From NCBI GenBank assembly GCA_934434555.1, contig CAKRZX010000020.1, positions 1-44,835 on the forward strand: DNA of 44,835 nucleotides, written 5' to 3'. A program made the translations under genes and the position numbers. Source of the DNA: an uncultured Clostridia bacterium (GTDB taxonomy: Bacteria > Bacillota > Clostridia > Christensenellales > QALW01). Positions 25,820 through 33,837 of the stretch are shown here, piece by piece. The notes beneath the pieces are model-generated. The model saw only the letters and a list, made by a program, of their open reading frames with translations, was not told the DNA's origin and did no database searches. How positions within the stretch are numbered: position 1 is the first letter of the stretch; every line of letters begins with the position of its first letter.

Positions 25820-27238
25820 TTAGTAACAAAAATACTCTTTTCTTACCTTGCCGTTTTCGTCGTATTCGCCGGTAAATATAAATGCATTTTCATACTCGCC
25901 CAGTCTTGCAAGCAAGGCGTCACGGTCAATTATTTCATACCCGTCAGAACCGTATAAAACAATGCAGTAAGCGTCATCATAATAGTCTTTATATGATTCG
26001 GTAATAAAAAGCCATGTGACTCTTACTATCCCGATAACTCCCGATTCTGTTTTTGCATACCATGCAAACGCTCCGTTCAGTGTTCTTTTAACCGTTTCGC
26101 CGTTATTAAAGTGAGGGGGCGTAATATCGCCGTTCTCCACCGCCTTGCACACACGCGAAAATGCCGTTGGCAAGTCGGGCAGTGTATTTATGTCGCTTTC
26201 ATCAAAATGCGCCTTTGAGAATTCATAAACATCCTCATCGCCTCTGTTCCACGACTTTTCCCACACGCTTACCGTGTCATTTGTTGCAAATCCGTTTATA
26301 TACTTTCTTGCGTGGAACTGAACCTCCGGGCCAAGGTAAAGTATTGACGAGCCATTCGTGGGAACATAAATTCCGTTTTCAAAGGACTTAATCTGTTCAA
26401 GCACTTCGGCAGCCTTCCCCGTAAATTTTTTTAGAGAATGAACATACATATTTTGGATATACTCGCTTTCGCCTGCTCTCTCCTTAACTCTTTCTTCTGC
26501 TTGTTCTAATGTTACCGGTGCGGTTGAATTTTCAGTTGCCTCTTTCCACGCGTCAGTAGAATTCCAAAGTCTGCCGTCATATATTCCCAGTATATTATAT
26601 GCCGTGAAATTACCGCCTATCGATACACTGCTGTGATTACCGAAAATTACTGTCGTAAACTGTTCCGCTTTTCCTTGCGTTTTATTGTACAAAACCGAGT
26701 ATTCATAAGTAAACTGCGCCATATCTTTTATAACAAAACGGTCGTAAAGGGAATAATCGGTCATAAAATCAACAGGAATAAGATAATAAAACTCCTCCGG
26801 TATTTTTTTGCCCGACAGTACCTTTTGCGTTTTTAATTTTATAAGGCGATATTCGGTCTGCCGCCAATCATCAAAGAAAGTATATGTATCGGGAAGCACG
26901 TCCTTAAATTCGGCAGTCACCGATACACCGTAAGTATTTAGACACAATGCCATTGTACCCGGCATTATACTGCTGCTCTCACTTCCATAATAACACAGCC
27001 CATTGAATTCCGCCTGAAAGTTTTGGTTCGGATTTTCTTTTGTCGGGTTGTCCGGATTATTTCTGTGCACCGCAGTAAAGAATGTACTTGCCGCCAGTAC
27101 AACACAAGCCGCAATCGCGCCTATGCGGAGAAAGATTCCCGTTTTCCGTCCGTGATACATTTCCTTTTTCGCAACATATTCCTCAACAATTTCGGGAGCA
27201 ATGTAATTCATTCCTTTAACGAATTCATCTTTATTCAT
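25820..27238 (-). CDS. membrane protein co-expressed with sigma factor (possible anti-sigma)
   Basis: The 472-residue protein has a short cytoplasmic N terminus (about 1-33), one membrane segment (about 35-60) and a large extracytoplasmic domain. This single-pass layout, together with the four-base overlap with the sigma factor stop codon, is typical of an anti-sigma partner. No zinc-binding anti-sigma motif (HxxxCxxC) is present in the short N-terminal region, so the assignment rests on position and topology. It converges on the XRE gene; the stop is only 11 bases from that gene's stop. Confidence 0.75.
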   Translation of the reverse strand: MNKDEFVKGMNYIAPEIVEEYVAKKEMYHGRKTGIFLRIGAIAACVVLAASTFFTAVHRNNPDNPTKENPNQNFQAEFNGLCYYGSESSSIMPGTMALCLNTYGVSVTAEFKDVLPDTYTFFDDWRQTEYRLIKLKTQKVLSGKKIPEEFYYLIPVDFMTDYSLYDRFVIKDMAQFTYEYSVLYNKTQGKAEQFTTVIFGNHSSVSIGGNFTAYNILGIYDGRLWNSTDAWKEATENSTAPVTLEQAEERVKERAGESEYIQNMYVHSLKKFTGKAAEVLEQIKSFENGIYVPTNGSSILYLGPEVQFHARKYINGFATNDTVSVWEKSWNRGDEDVYEFSKAHFDESDINTLPDLPTAFSRVCKAVENGDITPPHFNNGETVKRTLNGAFAWYAKTESGVIGIVRVTWLFITESYKDYYDDAYCIVLYGSDGYEIIDRDALLARLGEYENAFIFTGEYDENGKVRKEYFCY

Positions 27239-27819
27239 ATAAGATATCCCTCACTTTCAAGTTTTTCTTTAAGGGCATTTCTTATTGCGGCAAGTTCCTT
27301 ATTTACCGTGGAACGGCTCACATTCAGGTCGCTTGCAATCGTATTGACCGAATCAAACACATAGTATCTGCTCATAAATATGAACCGTCTGCGTTCGGGA
27401 AGCCTTCGTACAAAATCGCTTATAATCTCCCCTGCCTGTCTTAAATCGGAATCCGTGCTTTCCCCGCTTGCAAGGAAATCTTCAAGTTCGGACAAAGACA
27501 CCGTCATTTCGGATGGAATCGCACGCTTTCGCGAAATACTGTAATATCGCTTAATGGCAATTCTTCGTGTTACGGTTATCAAAAACGCTTTCAGGACATT
27601 CGGTTTTGTAGGCGGAATAGCATTCCATACAGCAAGATATGTATCGTTCAGACATTCTTCGGAATCAAGTTTGTTGTGCACCGCATTGTAGGCAACCGAA
27701 AACAGATATTTTCTGTACTTGAAATCCGTTTCTTCAATCGCCTTTTCATTCCGTTCCCAATAAAGGTCCACGATTTCACTGTCATTCAACGGTATTTTCC
27801 TACTGTTTCCGAAATTCAT
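27235..27819 (-). CDS. ECF-type sigma-70 family RNA polymerase sigma factor
   Basis: The ATG at 27819 is chosen because AAGGAG lies eight bases upstream; the open frame continues to 28065 without a site. The 194-residue protein has region 2 at about 20-95 (FSVAYNAVHNKLDSEECLNDTYLAVWN) and region 4 at about 135-190 (FIFMSRYYVFDSVNTIASDLNVSRSTVN). Domain 1 and region 3 are absent, as in ECF sigma factors. It pairs with the membrane protein downstream, suggesting control by a signal outside the cell. Confidence 0.9.
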   Translation of the reverse strand: MNFGNSRKIPLNDSEIVDLYWERNEKAIEETDFKYRKYLFSVAYNAVHNKLDSEECLNDTYLAVWNAIPPTKPNVLKAFLITVTRRIAIKRYYSISRKRAIPSEMTVSLSELEDFLASGESTDSDLRQAGEIISDFVRRLPERRRFIFMSRYYVFDSVNTIASDLNVSRSTVNKELAAIRNALKEKLESEGYLI

Positions 27820-27900
27820 AGTCTGCTCCTTCGCAATATAAAGTCCCTTCATAATATACAGTACCAAAAAAATCAAAAGTGTGTAATACTTTATATGATA

Positions 27901-27930
27901 ATTATATATTATACAGCAATGAAAAGTCAA
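27901..27930 (-). promoter_or_regulatory. promoter of the sigma factor operon
   Basis: On the minus strand, TTGACT (plus 27925-27930) and TATAAT (plus 27901-27906) are 18 bases apart. The leader is about 75 bases. It is a housekeeping-type promoter; no autoregulatory ECF motif could be defined. Confidence 0.5.
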
Positions 27931-28047
27931 TAGTGAGGGATATTCAATAGGAAGCGGACGGTCAGCGATGCTTTTAATGATGTTTTGCTTTTCGCAAAAA
28001 TTATATTGTGCCTTTGCCGCAGTGATATAATATTCATCTGCCTTAAC

Positions 28048-28119
28048 TCGCGGAGCGAATATCACTTGGCGCTAAGCCAAATATCATTGCGCAGCAATTT
28101 CATTCGCCGCAAGGCGAAT
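28048..28119. repeat. array of four short hairpins separated by ATATCA-type spacers
   Basis: The stems are TCGC/GCGA (28048-28058), TTGGC/GCCAA (28066-28080), ATTGC/GCAAT (28086-28098) and ATTCGCC/GGCGAAT (28102-28119). They are joined by ATATCA, ATATCA and ATTTCA. Each stem differs in sequence but the design is constant. The intergenic stretch 27820-28577 otherwise holds only the sigma promoter and the tandem repeats. Confidence 0.7.
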
Positions 28120-28161
28120 ATAACCGAACTGCTCATACACAAAAGCGAACGAGCGGTTCCT

Positions 28162-28370
28162 GCGGAGACAGAGAGATTTTCACAACTTCGTTGCTCCCTT
28201 GCGGTGCCCGAAATCCGCTGTTGCTGATTTCGACCGCTGCGCCGCACTCCCCTCGCTGTTTCCGCCACCGGCGGCGCTCGGGGACTGCGCTCCCGCCGGT
28301 ACCGGCGCTCGATTTCAAATTTTCGTTTTCAAAAATAAAAAAAAGCAGCCTGCGACTGCTTTTTCCACTG
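28162..28370. repeat. 209-bp tandem repeat, copy 1
   Basis: Begins with GCGGAGACAGAGAGATTT, the complement of the last 18 bases of the tRNA-Ser(GCT) body without CCA, and ends with a terminator hairpin. An inner inverted repeat ACCGGCGG/CCGCCGGT is at 28267-28274 and 28293-28300. It is identical to copy 2 except for an eight-base block in a hairpin around 28217-28224. Confidence 0.85.
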
Positions 28371-28579
28371 GCGGAGACAGAGAGATTTTCACAACTTCGT
28401 TGCTCCCTTGCGGTGCCCGAAATCCGTTTCTTCGGATTTCGACCGCTGCGCCGCACTCCCCTCGCTGTTTCCGCCACCGGCGGCGCTCGGGGACTGCGCT
28501 CCCGCCGGTACCGGCGCTCGATTTCAAATTTTCGTTTTCAAAAATAAAAAAAAGCAGCCTGCGACTGCTTTTTCCACTG
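28371..28579. repeat. 209-bp tandem repeat, copy 2
   Basis: Same architecture as copy 1. The hairpin CGAAATCCG-TTTCTT-CGGATTTCG (28418-28441) is a perfect inverted repeat here but imperfect in copy 1. The copy abuts the tRNA-Ser(GCT) gene, whose own 3' end forms the start of a third, partial copy at 28580. Confidence 0.85.
28550..28573 (-). terminator. terminator of the tRNA-Ser pair
   Basis: On the minus strand, AAAAGCAG and CTGCTTTT arms enclose a 7-base loop and are followed by a run of T. It lies a few bases after the tRNA CCA. A second identical copy is at 28341-28364 in the other repeat. Confidence 0.8.
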
Positions 28580-28671
28580 GCGGAGACAGAGAGATTTGAA
28601 CTCTCGCGCCGGTAACTCCCGACCTACACCCTTAGCAGGGGCGCCCCTTCGGCCAACTTGGGTATGTCTCC
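28578..28671 (-). tRNA. tRNA-Ser(GCT)
   Basis: The 94-base gene folds as a class II tRNA with a long variable arm. Acceptor GGAGACA pairs with TGTCTCC, followed by discriminator G and an encoded CCA (28578-28580). The anticodon GCT lies at plus 28634-28636 in the loop CTGCTAA. The T-loop is GTTCAAATC. It is read from the promoter before tRNA-Ser(TGA). Confidence 0.96.
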
Positions 28672-28678
28672 GAATATT

Positions 28679-28767
28679 TGGCGGAGAGAATAGGATTCGA
28701 ACCTACGGTACCTTTCGGTATCACTGGTTTTCAAGACCAGCTCCATAAACCACTCGGACATCTCTCC
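28679..28767 (-). tRNA. tRNA-Ser(TGA)
   Basis: The 89-base gene has acceptor GGAGAGA/TCTCTCC, discriminator G, an encoded CCA (28679-28681), a long variable arm and a TTCGAATC T-loop. The anticodon TGA is at plus 28731-28733 in the loop CTTGAAA. It is seven bases upstream of tRNA-Ser(GCT), so both are one transcript. Confidence 0.97.
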
Positions 28768-28793
28768 GTGCAATATTGACTTGTAACGAATGC

Positions 28794-28822
28794 ATTATAT
28801 CAGAAAATAGGGAACGTGTCAA
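28794..28822 (-). promoter_or_regulatory. consensus promoter of the tRNA-Ser pair
   Basis: On the minus strand, perfect TTGACA (plus 28817-28822) and perfect TATAAT (plus 28794-28799) are 17 bases apart, with TGA before the -10. The strongest promoter in the window; it begins right at the end of tatD. Confidence 0.85.
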
Positions 28823-28828
28823 CAAAAT

Positions 28829-29614
28829 TTATTCGTCAAAATGCGATATTTTGGTAAAAAGCCGCAATGCATTGGCACTTGTTACCGATGCCACACCATC
28901 AGGGTCGGTTTTCCAGATATCCGCTATACGGTCTATTATAAACCTGATATTTGACGAATCGTTTCTTGTTCCGCGCAGAGGTTCGGGCGCAAGATACGGC
29001 GAATCGGTTTCAAGCAAAACTCTGTCTTTGGGCAAATATTCCAAATTCTCAATTGCTCTTTTTGCGTTTTTGAAAGTTGTCGTTCCGCCGAAAGAGAAAT
29101 AAAGTCCCCGGTCAAGGCAAAATTTTGCAGTTTCGCGGCTTTCGGAAAAACAGTGCATAACACCGCTGGTAACGTTTTCGCTTTTAAGCATTTCAAGCAT
29201 TGGACCGATTGCATCGCGACAGTGAATTACCGCCGGAAGATTTGCTTTTTTTGCGGCTGAAATCTGCATTGCAAACGCATCTTTCTGCACTTTTTCAGGC
29301 GGATTGTCAGCGTAATGAAAATCAAGCCCGATTTCGCCTGCGCCTACGCATTTAGGATGCGAATAAAGTACTTCAAGCGCTTTTTGTGCAAAGGAATCGT
29401 ATTCGTTTGCGTATTCCGGGTGAATCCCCGCGCAAAAGTACATAAAATCATACTTCTGCGCAAGGTCTTTCACAAATTCGCTGTCCTTAACCGTACAGCC
29501 CGCGTCAATTATCGCACCGACGCCTTTTTTGGGCAGAGCGGCAAGAATTTCATCCCTGTCGGAATCAAAACGCGCGTCCTCAAAGTGGCAGTGAACGTCA
29601 ATAAATTTCGTCAT
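28829..29614 (-). CDS. tatD: TatD family metal-dependent DNase
   Basis: The 261-residue protein has the TIM-barrel metal ligands: IDVHCHFED at the N terminus, GEIGLDFHY, VIHCRDA, GVMHCFSE and LLETDSPYL. TatD enzymes are cytoplasmic 3'-5' exonucleases acting on DNA or RNA; a D-aminoacyl-tRNA deacylase role has been suggested for some relatives. The start overlaps the metG stop by four bases (ATGA), a common arrangement in Firmicutes. Confidence 0.95.
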   Translation of the reverse strand: MTKFIDVHCHFEDARFDSDRDEILAALPKKGVGAIIDAGCTVKDSEFVKDLAQKYDFMYFCAGIHPEYANEYDSFAQKALEVLYSHPKCVGAGEIGLDFHYADNPPEKVQKDAFAMQISAAKKANLPAVIHCRDAIGPMLEMLKSENVTSGVMHCFSESRETAKFCLDRGLYFSFGGTTTFKNAKRAIENLEYLPKDRVLLETDSPYLAPEPLRGTRNDSSNIRFIIDRIADIWKTDPDGVASVTSANALRLFTKISHFDE

Positions 29615-31539
29615 TTTACTTCCAGTCCCGCGCCGAACGGCTTTTCGGGCGAAACAAGCGAAAGATTTCCGTTTTCGTCCTCGGCGCAGAGAATCATTCC
29701 CTCGGAAAGCACTCCGCGGAGTTTTGCGGGTTTAAGGTTTGCAACAAGCACAACGGTTTTATTAAGCATTTCTTCGGGCGAATAGTGCTTTGCAATGCCG
29801 GAAACCACCGTGCGGGTGCGGGTTCCGTCGTCAAGAGTCATTTTAAGCAGTTTGTCGCTGTTTTCAAGTTTCTCGCAGGTAAGCACCTTTGCGGTAAGCA
29901 ATTGCACCTTTGCAAAATCGTCAATTGCAATCTGCTCAGCTTTCGGCTCTTCGTTTTTTTCTTCTTTTTTCTCTTCCTTTTTACTTTCGTTGGCTTTAAG
30001 TTCCGCCTCAACGTCTATTCTGGGGAAAAGCACGGGCGGTTTTGTAATTTGAACGCCCGATTTTGCCAAGCCGAAAGTTTTTGCGCTTTCAAGGGTGAGA
30101 ATATCGTCGGTAAAAGCAAAACAATCCTTTATTGCAAGGGGAGTTTTCGTCATAACGGGTGAAATAAGCACGCTTATTATGCGCAGACACTCGGCAAGAT
30201 TGTACATTACCGTGCCGAGCCTGTTCTTTTTGCTCTCGTCCTTTGCAAGTACCCACGGGGTCGTTTCGTCGATGTATTTATTGCACCTTGAAACAAGTTT
30301 CCACACTTCCGTAAGCGCAACCGAAATCTGCAAGGATTCCATTTTGTTTTCAAATTCCGCAACGGCTTTAAGCGCAACGGCTTTAAGGTCCTCATCGAAA
30401 TCGCCCGCCTCACTGTTTTCGGGCAGAATTCCGCCGAAATACTTTTCAATCATCGCAGCGGTGCGGCTTATAAGGTTGCCCAAGTCGTTTGCAAGGTCGG
30501 AGTTTATCCTGTTAAACAGTGCTTCGTTTGAGAAGTTGCCGTCCGAGCCCAGGGGCATTTCCCTCATAAGGAAATATCTTATTGCGTCAACGCCGTAGCG
30601 GCCGCAAAGCACAACCGGGTCAACAACGTTTCCGCGGGATTTACTCATCTTTTCGCCGTCAAAAACAAGCCAGCCGTGACCGAACACCTGTTTGGGCAAC
30701 GGTAAGTCAAGCGCCATAAGCATTGCGGGCCAGATAATTGTGTGGAACCTGATAATTTCCTTGCCCACAAGGTGTAAATCCGCAGGCCAGAATTTATCAA
30801 AAAGTTCGTGATTTTCGGTTGTGTATCCTAATTTTGTTATATAGTTTGTCAGCGCGTCAAGCCAGACGTAAACAACGTGGTCGGGGTCAAAATCAACGGG
30901 AATTCCCCATTTTATGCTCGTTCTTGAAACGCACAAATCTTCCAGACCCGGTTTAAGGAAGTTGTTTATCATCTCTTTTGCCCTGAACGCCGGCTGAATG
31001 AATTCCGGGTGGGTTTCGATGTACTCGGTAAGCCTGTCCTGATACTTGCTCAGACGGAAGAAATAGCACTCTTCGCTTGTAAGTTCCACTTCTCTGCCGC
31101 AGTCGGGACATTTGCCGTCTTTAAGCTGGGTTTCGGTAAAGAAACTTTCACAGGGCGTGCAGTACCAGCCCTTGTATTCGCCCTTGTATATGTCGCCGCG
31201 GTCATAAAGTTCCTTAAAAATCTTCTGCACCGCTTTTACGTGATAATCGTCGGTGGTGCGGATAAAACCGTCGTAATTAACGTCCATAAGTTTCCACAAA
31301 TCCTTTGTGGCTTCTACAATTTTATCTACATATTCTTTTGGGGTAGTACCGGCTTCTTCCGCTTTGCGCTCTATCTTCTGCCCGTGTTCGTCGGTACCGG
31401 TAAGAAAGTAAACGTCATAACCCTGCAATTTTTTGAATCTTGCAATGGAATCCGCCGCAACGGAACAGTAGCAGTGCCCGATATGCAGGTTACTGCTCGG
31501 ATAATATATGGGTGTGGTAATATAATAAGGTTTTTTCAT
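29611..31539 (-). CDS. metG: methionyl-tRNA synthetase with C-terminal tRNA-binding domain
   Basis: The ATG at 31539 follows GGAGAG with good spacing. The 642-residue class I enzyme has the HIGH motif in SNLHIGHCYC, a zinc knuckle CTPC...CPDC around 125-145, and KMSKS in EKMSKSRGNVVDP. The C-terminal EMAP/Trbp-like domain (about 540-642, FAKVQLLTAKVLTCEKLENSDKLL) increases tRNA affinity. A Lys/Glu-rich linker joins the two. It charges tRNA-Met. Confidence 0.97.
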   Translation of the reverse strand: MKKPYYITTPIYYPSSNLHIGHCYCSVAADSIARFKKLQGYDVYFLTGTDEHGQKIERKAEEAGTTPKEYVDKIVEATKDLWKLMDVNYDGFIRTTDDYHVKAVQKIFKELYDRGDIYKGEYKGWYCTPCESFFTETQLKDGKCPDCGREVELTSEECYFFRLSKYQDRLTEYIETHPEFIQPAFRAKEMINNFLKPGLEDLCVSRTSIKWGIPVDFDPDHVVYVWLDALTNYITKLGYTTENHELFDKFWPADLHLVGKEIIRFHTIIWPAMLMALDLPLPKQVFGHGWLVFDGEKMSKSRGNVVDPVVLCGRYGVDAIRYFLMREMPLGSDGNFSNEALFNRINSDLANDLGNLISRTAAMIEKYFGGILPENSEAGDFDEDLKAVALKAVAEFENKMESLQISVALTEVWKLVSRCNKYIDETTPWVLAKDESKKNRLGTVMYNLAECLRIISVLISPVMTKTPLAIKDCFAFTDDILTLESAKTFGLAKSGVQITKPPVLFPRIDVEAELKANESKKEEKKEEKNEEPKAEQIAIDDFAKVQLLTAKVLTCEKLENSDKLLKMTLDDGTRTRTVVSGIAKHYSPEEMLNKTVVLVANLKPAKLRGVLSEGMILCAEDENGNLSLVSPEKPFGAGLEVK

Positions 31540-31555
31540 ATTTCTCTCCTTAAAA

Positions 31556-32632
31556 TTATACTTCATAAAATTCGTCAAGATTTCCGGTGGCGAACGCGTT
31601 AAGCGTTAAATCCGAAATCTTTCCGTGCATTAACGTATAGAATCCCGCCGCGCCGATCATTGCACCGTTATCGGTGCAAAGCACGGAGTCGGGATAAAAG
31701 AGTGATATCTGCGCCTCGCGGCACATTCGTTCAATCTCCCCGCGAAGACGGCTGTTTGACGCCACGCCCCCCGCAAGCACTATTTTATCATACTTATTAT
31801 CTTTTGCCGCTTTTATCGTCTTATCCGCCAGCATTCTTACCACCGACGCCTGAAAACTTGCGGCAATATCCGCTTTGGGAATTTCCTCGCCCTTTTGTTC
31901 AAGATTATGCACCGTGTTTATAACCGCGGTTTTAACTCCGCTGAACGAAAAATCGTAGTTGTCCTCTTTTTCGAGATGCGTGGTGAACTTATAGGCATTT
32001 ATGTTGCCCGACTTTGCAAGCCTGTCTATCTCCACGCCGCCGGGATAGCCTAACCCCAATACGCGGGCAACTTTGTCGAACACCTCGCCCGCTGCGTCGT
32101 CCCGCGTTGCGCCCAAAAGTGAAAAATCGCAGTAATCGCTCACTTTAAGAATATGGCTGTGCCCGCCGGAAACCGCCAGTGCGATAAAGGGCGGTTCAAG
32201 TTCGGGAAACTGAATAAAATTACTGCTTATGTGCCCCTGTATATGGTGCACGCCCACAAGCGGAACTTCAAGCGCAAAAGCCAGTGCCTTTGCGTAGTTT
32301 ACGCCCGTAAGCAGTGCGCCTATAAGCCCCGGACCCTGCGTTACGGCAACGGCGTCAATGTCCGAAAACGCAACGCCCGCCTTTTCAAGGGCTTCCTGAA
32401 CAACCGGCACAAGGGCGTGAGTGTGGCTTCGCGACGCAATTTCCGGCACAACGCCGCCGTAAATTTTATGTACGGGTATCTGTGTGGAAATAATGTTGCT
32501 TAAAACGGTTCTGCCGTCGCGGACAACCGCGGCGCTTGTTTCATCGCAGGAAGATTCTATTGCAAGAATCAAAGCGTGTCCGCTTTTTATTAAGTTTTCC
32601 GCTTTTAATTTTGCTTTTTCAAAATACATCAC
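31556..32632 (-). CDS. tsaD: tRNA N6-adenosine threonylcarbamoyltransferase
   Basis: The 358-residue protein has the ASKHA-type ATPase fold with LAIESSCDETSAAVV near residue 23, the metal histidines in SRSHTHALVPV and HHIQGHISS, and the C-terminal AGGVASNSRLR and TDNGAMIGAAGF. It transfers the threonylcarbamoyl group to A37 of ANN-decoding tRNAs, with TsaB and TsaE. A 20-residue N-terminal extension precedes the usual start; similar extensions occur in Clostridia. It overlaps the upstream gene by four bases and precedes metG. Confidence 0.97.
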   Translation of the reverse strand: MMYFEKAKLKAENLIKSGHALILAIESSCDETSAAVVRDGRTVLSNIISTQIPVHKIYGGVVPEIASRSHTHALVPVVQEALEKAGVAFSDIDAVAVTQGPGLIGALLTGVNYAKALAFALEVPLVGVHHIQGHISSNFIQFPELEPPFIALAVSGGHSHILKVSDYCDFSLLGATRDDAAGEVFDKVARVLGLGYPGGVEIDRLAKSGNINAYKFTTHLEKEDNYDFSFSGVKTAVINTVHNLEQKGEEIPKADIAASFQASVVRMLADKTIKAAKDNKYDKIVLAGGVASNSRLRGEIERMCREAQISLFYPDSVLCTDNGAMIGAAGFYTLMHGKISDLTLNAFATGNLDEFYEV

Positions 32633-33837
32633 TGATACATATAATCCTCGTTGGGGTCAGCTTTTTTGCGCCTTGATATACTTATCATTATATATCCCGC
32701 AAACAGGGGAATCAGGCAAAGGAAATCAAAAAACCTGCGGGCTCCGTCAAGGTAGTCGCGCATAAATTCGTTTGTCATAATATTAGGCAAAAACAGCCCT
32801 TTATCGGCAGCGGCGTTGAACACATTTACAAGCGTTTCCGTGGGCATTACGCGGGTAAAGACGTTTACCGCTATAAACGCAGCCGCGGCAACGGCAAGAA
32901 CGTATATGCCTATGCCGGGCAAACTCTTTTTTCTGTCTTTAACTATAACGAATACCGCAAATATAACCGCCGCAACGGCAAAAATTATAACCGCCGTTTT
33001 TACCGCGCTTATTTTTTTGCCCAGAGCGTTAAGCGTTCCGGTTTCTTCCGCCGTGAACGCTTCCGCCCAGTCGCCGCCGACGGTGCGCGCCGAGTCTTCC
33101 GCCGTTTTCCCGCCGAAAAGTTTATACTGACACCTTACGTTCAGTTCGTCGGGCGAATACATATCAAAGGAAACGCGGATTTCTTCTATCTTCTCCGGCT
33201 CCTCAAAAATATCCCTGTCTATATATATTTTAAGCGAGCCGCCCCGCCCTTGCAGTATTTCGCCTTCCTTAAAGTCCTCGGCAGATTTACCGCTTGCTTC
33301 CGAAACCGTGATGTTTCCCGCGGCATTTACTTCCTTGCCGTCGATTATTGCGCTTACGCGTATATTTTCAACGTAAAACCGTACCCGCACTTTATAGTCA
33401 ACGGTAGTGGGCAGAACAACACCCACCTCAAACCAACTGCCGGGATTTGTATATCCCTTTATGCTTTCAACCGTGTGCGTAAACTTTTCCGGGGGCAAAA
33501 ACGAAAACGAATAATGTTGGCTTTCTTTTTTCGTTTCCTGTGCACCCTCGTCAACGTAAAGCGAACAGTACTCGGTTTCGTCGCCTATAAACTGAACCGG
33601 ATATCCCTTTAAGCCCTTGTTTTTAAGCGCGTTTATGATTCCGCGGTATATTTTCGCGTATTCATCGGTATTTTTAAGGTCCGTTTTGTTTATGATTCCG
33701 TAACGGACGTCCTGAGTAAGATAATAATCCCGATTGTAAAGCACGCGGACGAATGCGGTAAACAGCAGCACTGCCGACAGTGCAAGCCCGAGAACGATTC
33801 CCGCCGCACGGTGCATAAAGGTGATATCCTTTTTCAT
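32629..33837 (-). CDS. hypothetical membrane protein with extracytoplasmic domain
   Basis: The 402-residue protein has an N-terminal membrane segment (about 10-30), a large external beta-rich domain (about 35-270) and three C-terminal membrane segments (about 282-302, 312-330 and 362-385). No known family can be assigned. It is translationally coupled to prfB (TAATG) and to tsaD, an odd place for an envelope protein. The two flanking partners suggest it is simply a long-standing passenger of the housekeeping operon. Confidence 0.78.
   Translation of the reverse strand: MKKDITFMHRAAGIVLGLALSAVLLFTAFVRVLYNRDYYLTQDVRYGIINKTDLKNTDEYAKIYRGIINALKNKGLKGYPVQFIGDETEYCSLYVDEGAQETKKESQHYSFSFLPPEKFTHTVESIKGYTNPGSWFEVGVVLPTTVDYKVRVRFYVENIRVSAIIDGKEVNAAGNITVSEASGKSAEDFKEGEILQGRGGSLKIYIDRDIFEEPEKIEEIRVSFDMYSPDELNVRCQYKLFGGKTAEDSARTVGGDWAEAFTAEETGTLNALGKKISAVKTAVIIFAVAAVIFAVFVIVKDRKKSLPGIGIYVLAVAAAAFIAVNVFTRVMPTETLVNVFNAAADKGLFLPNIMTNEFMRDYLDGARRFFDFLCLIPLFAGYIMISISRRKKADPNEDYMYQ

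Noticed and set aside
28162..28579. CRISPR array
   Set aside because: The repeats are 209 bp and directly abut without spacers; no cas gene is near.
28133..28615. several open frames of 60-140 codons on both strands in the tandem repeat region
   Set aside because: They exist because the repeat is GC-rich and repeated; they run into the tRNA gene, cross terminators and have low-complexity products.
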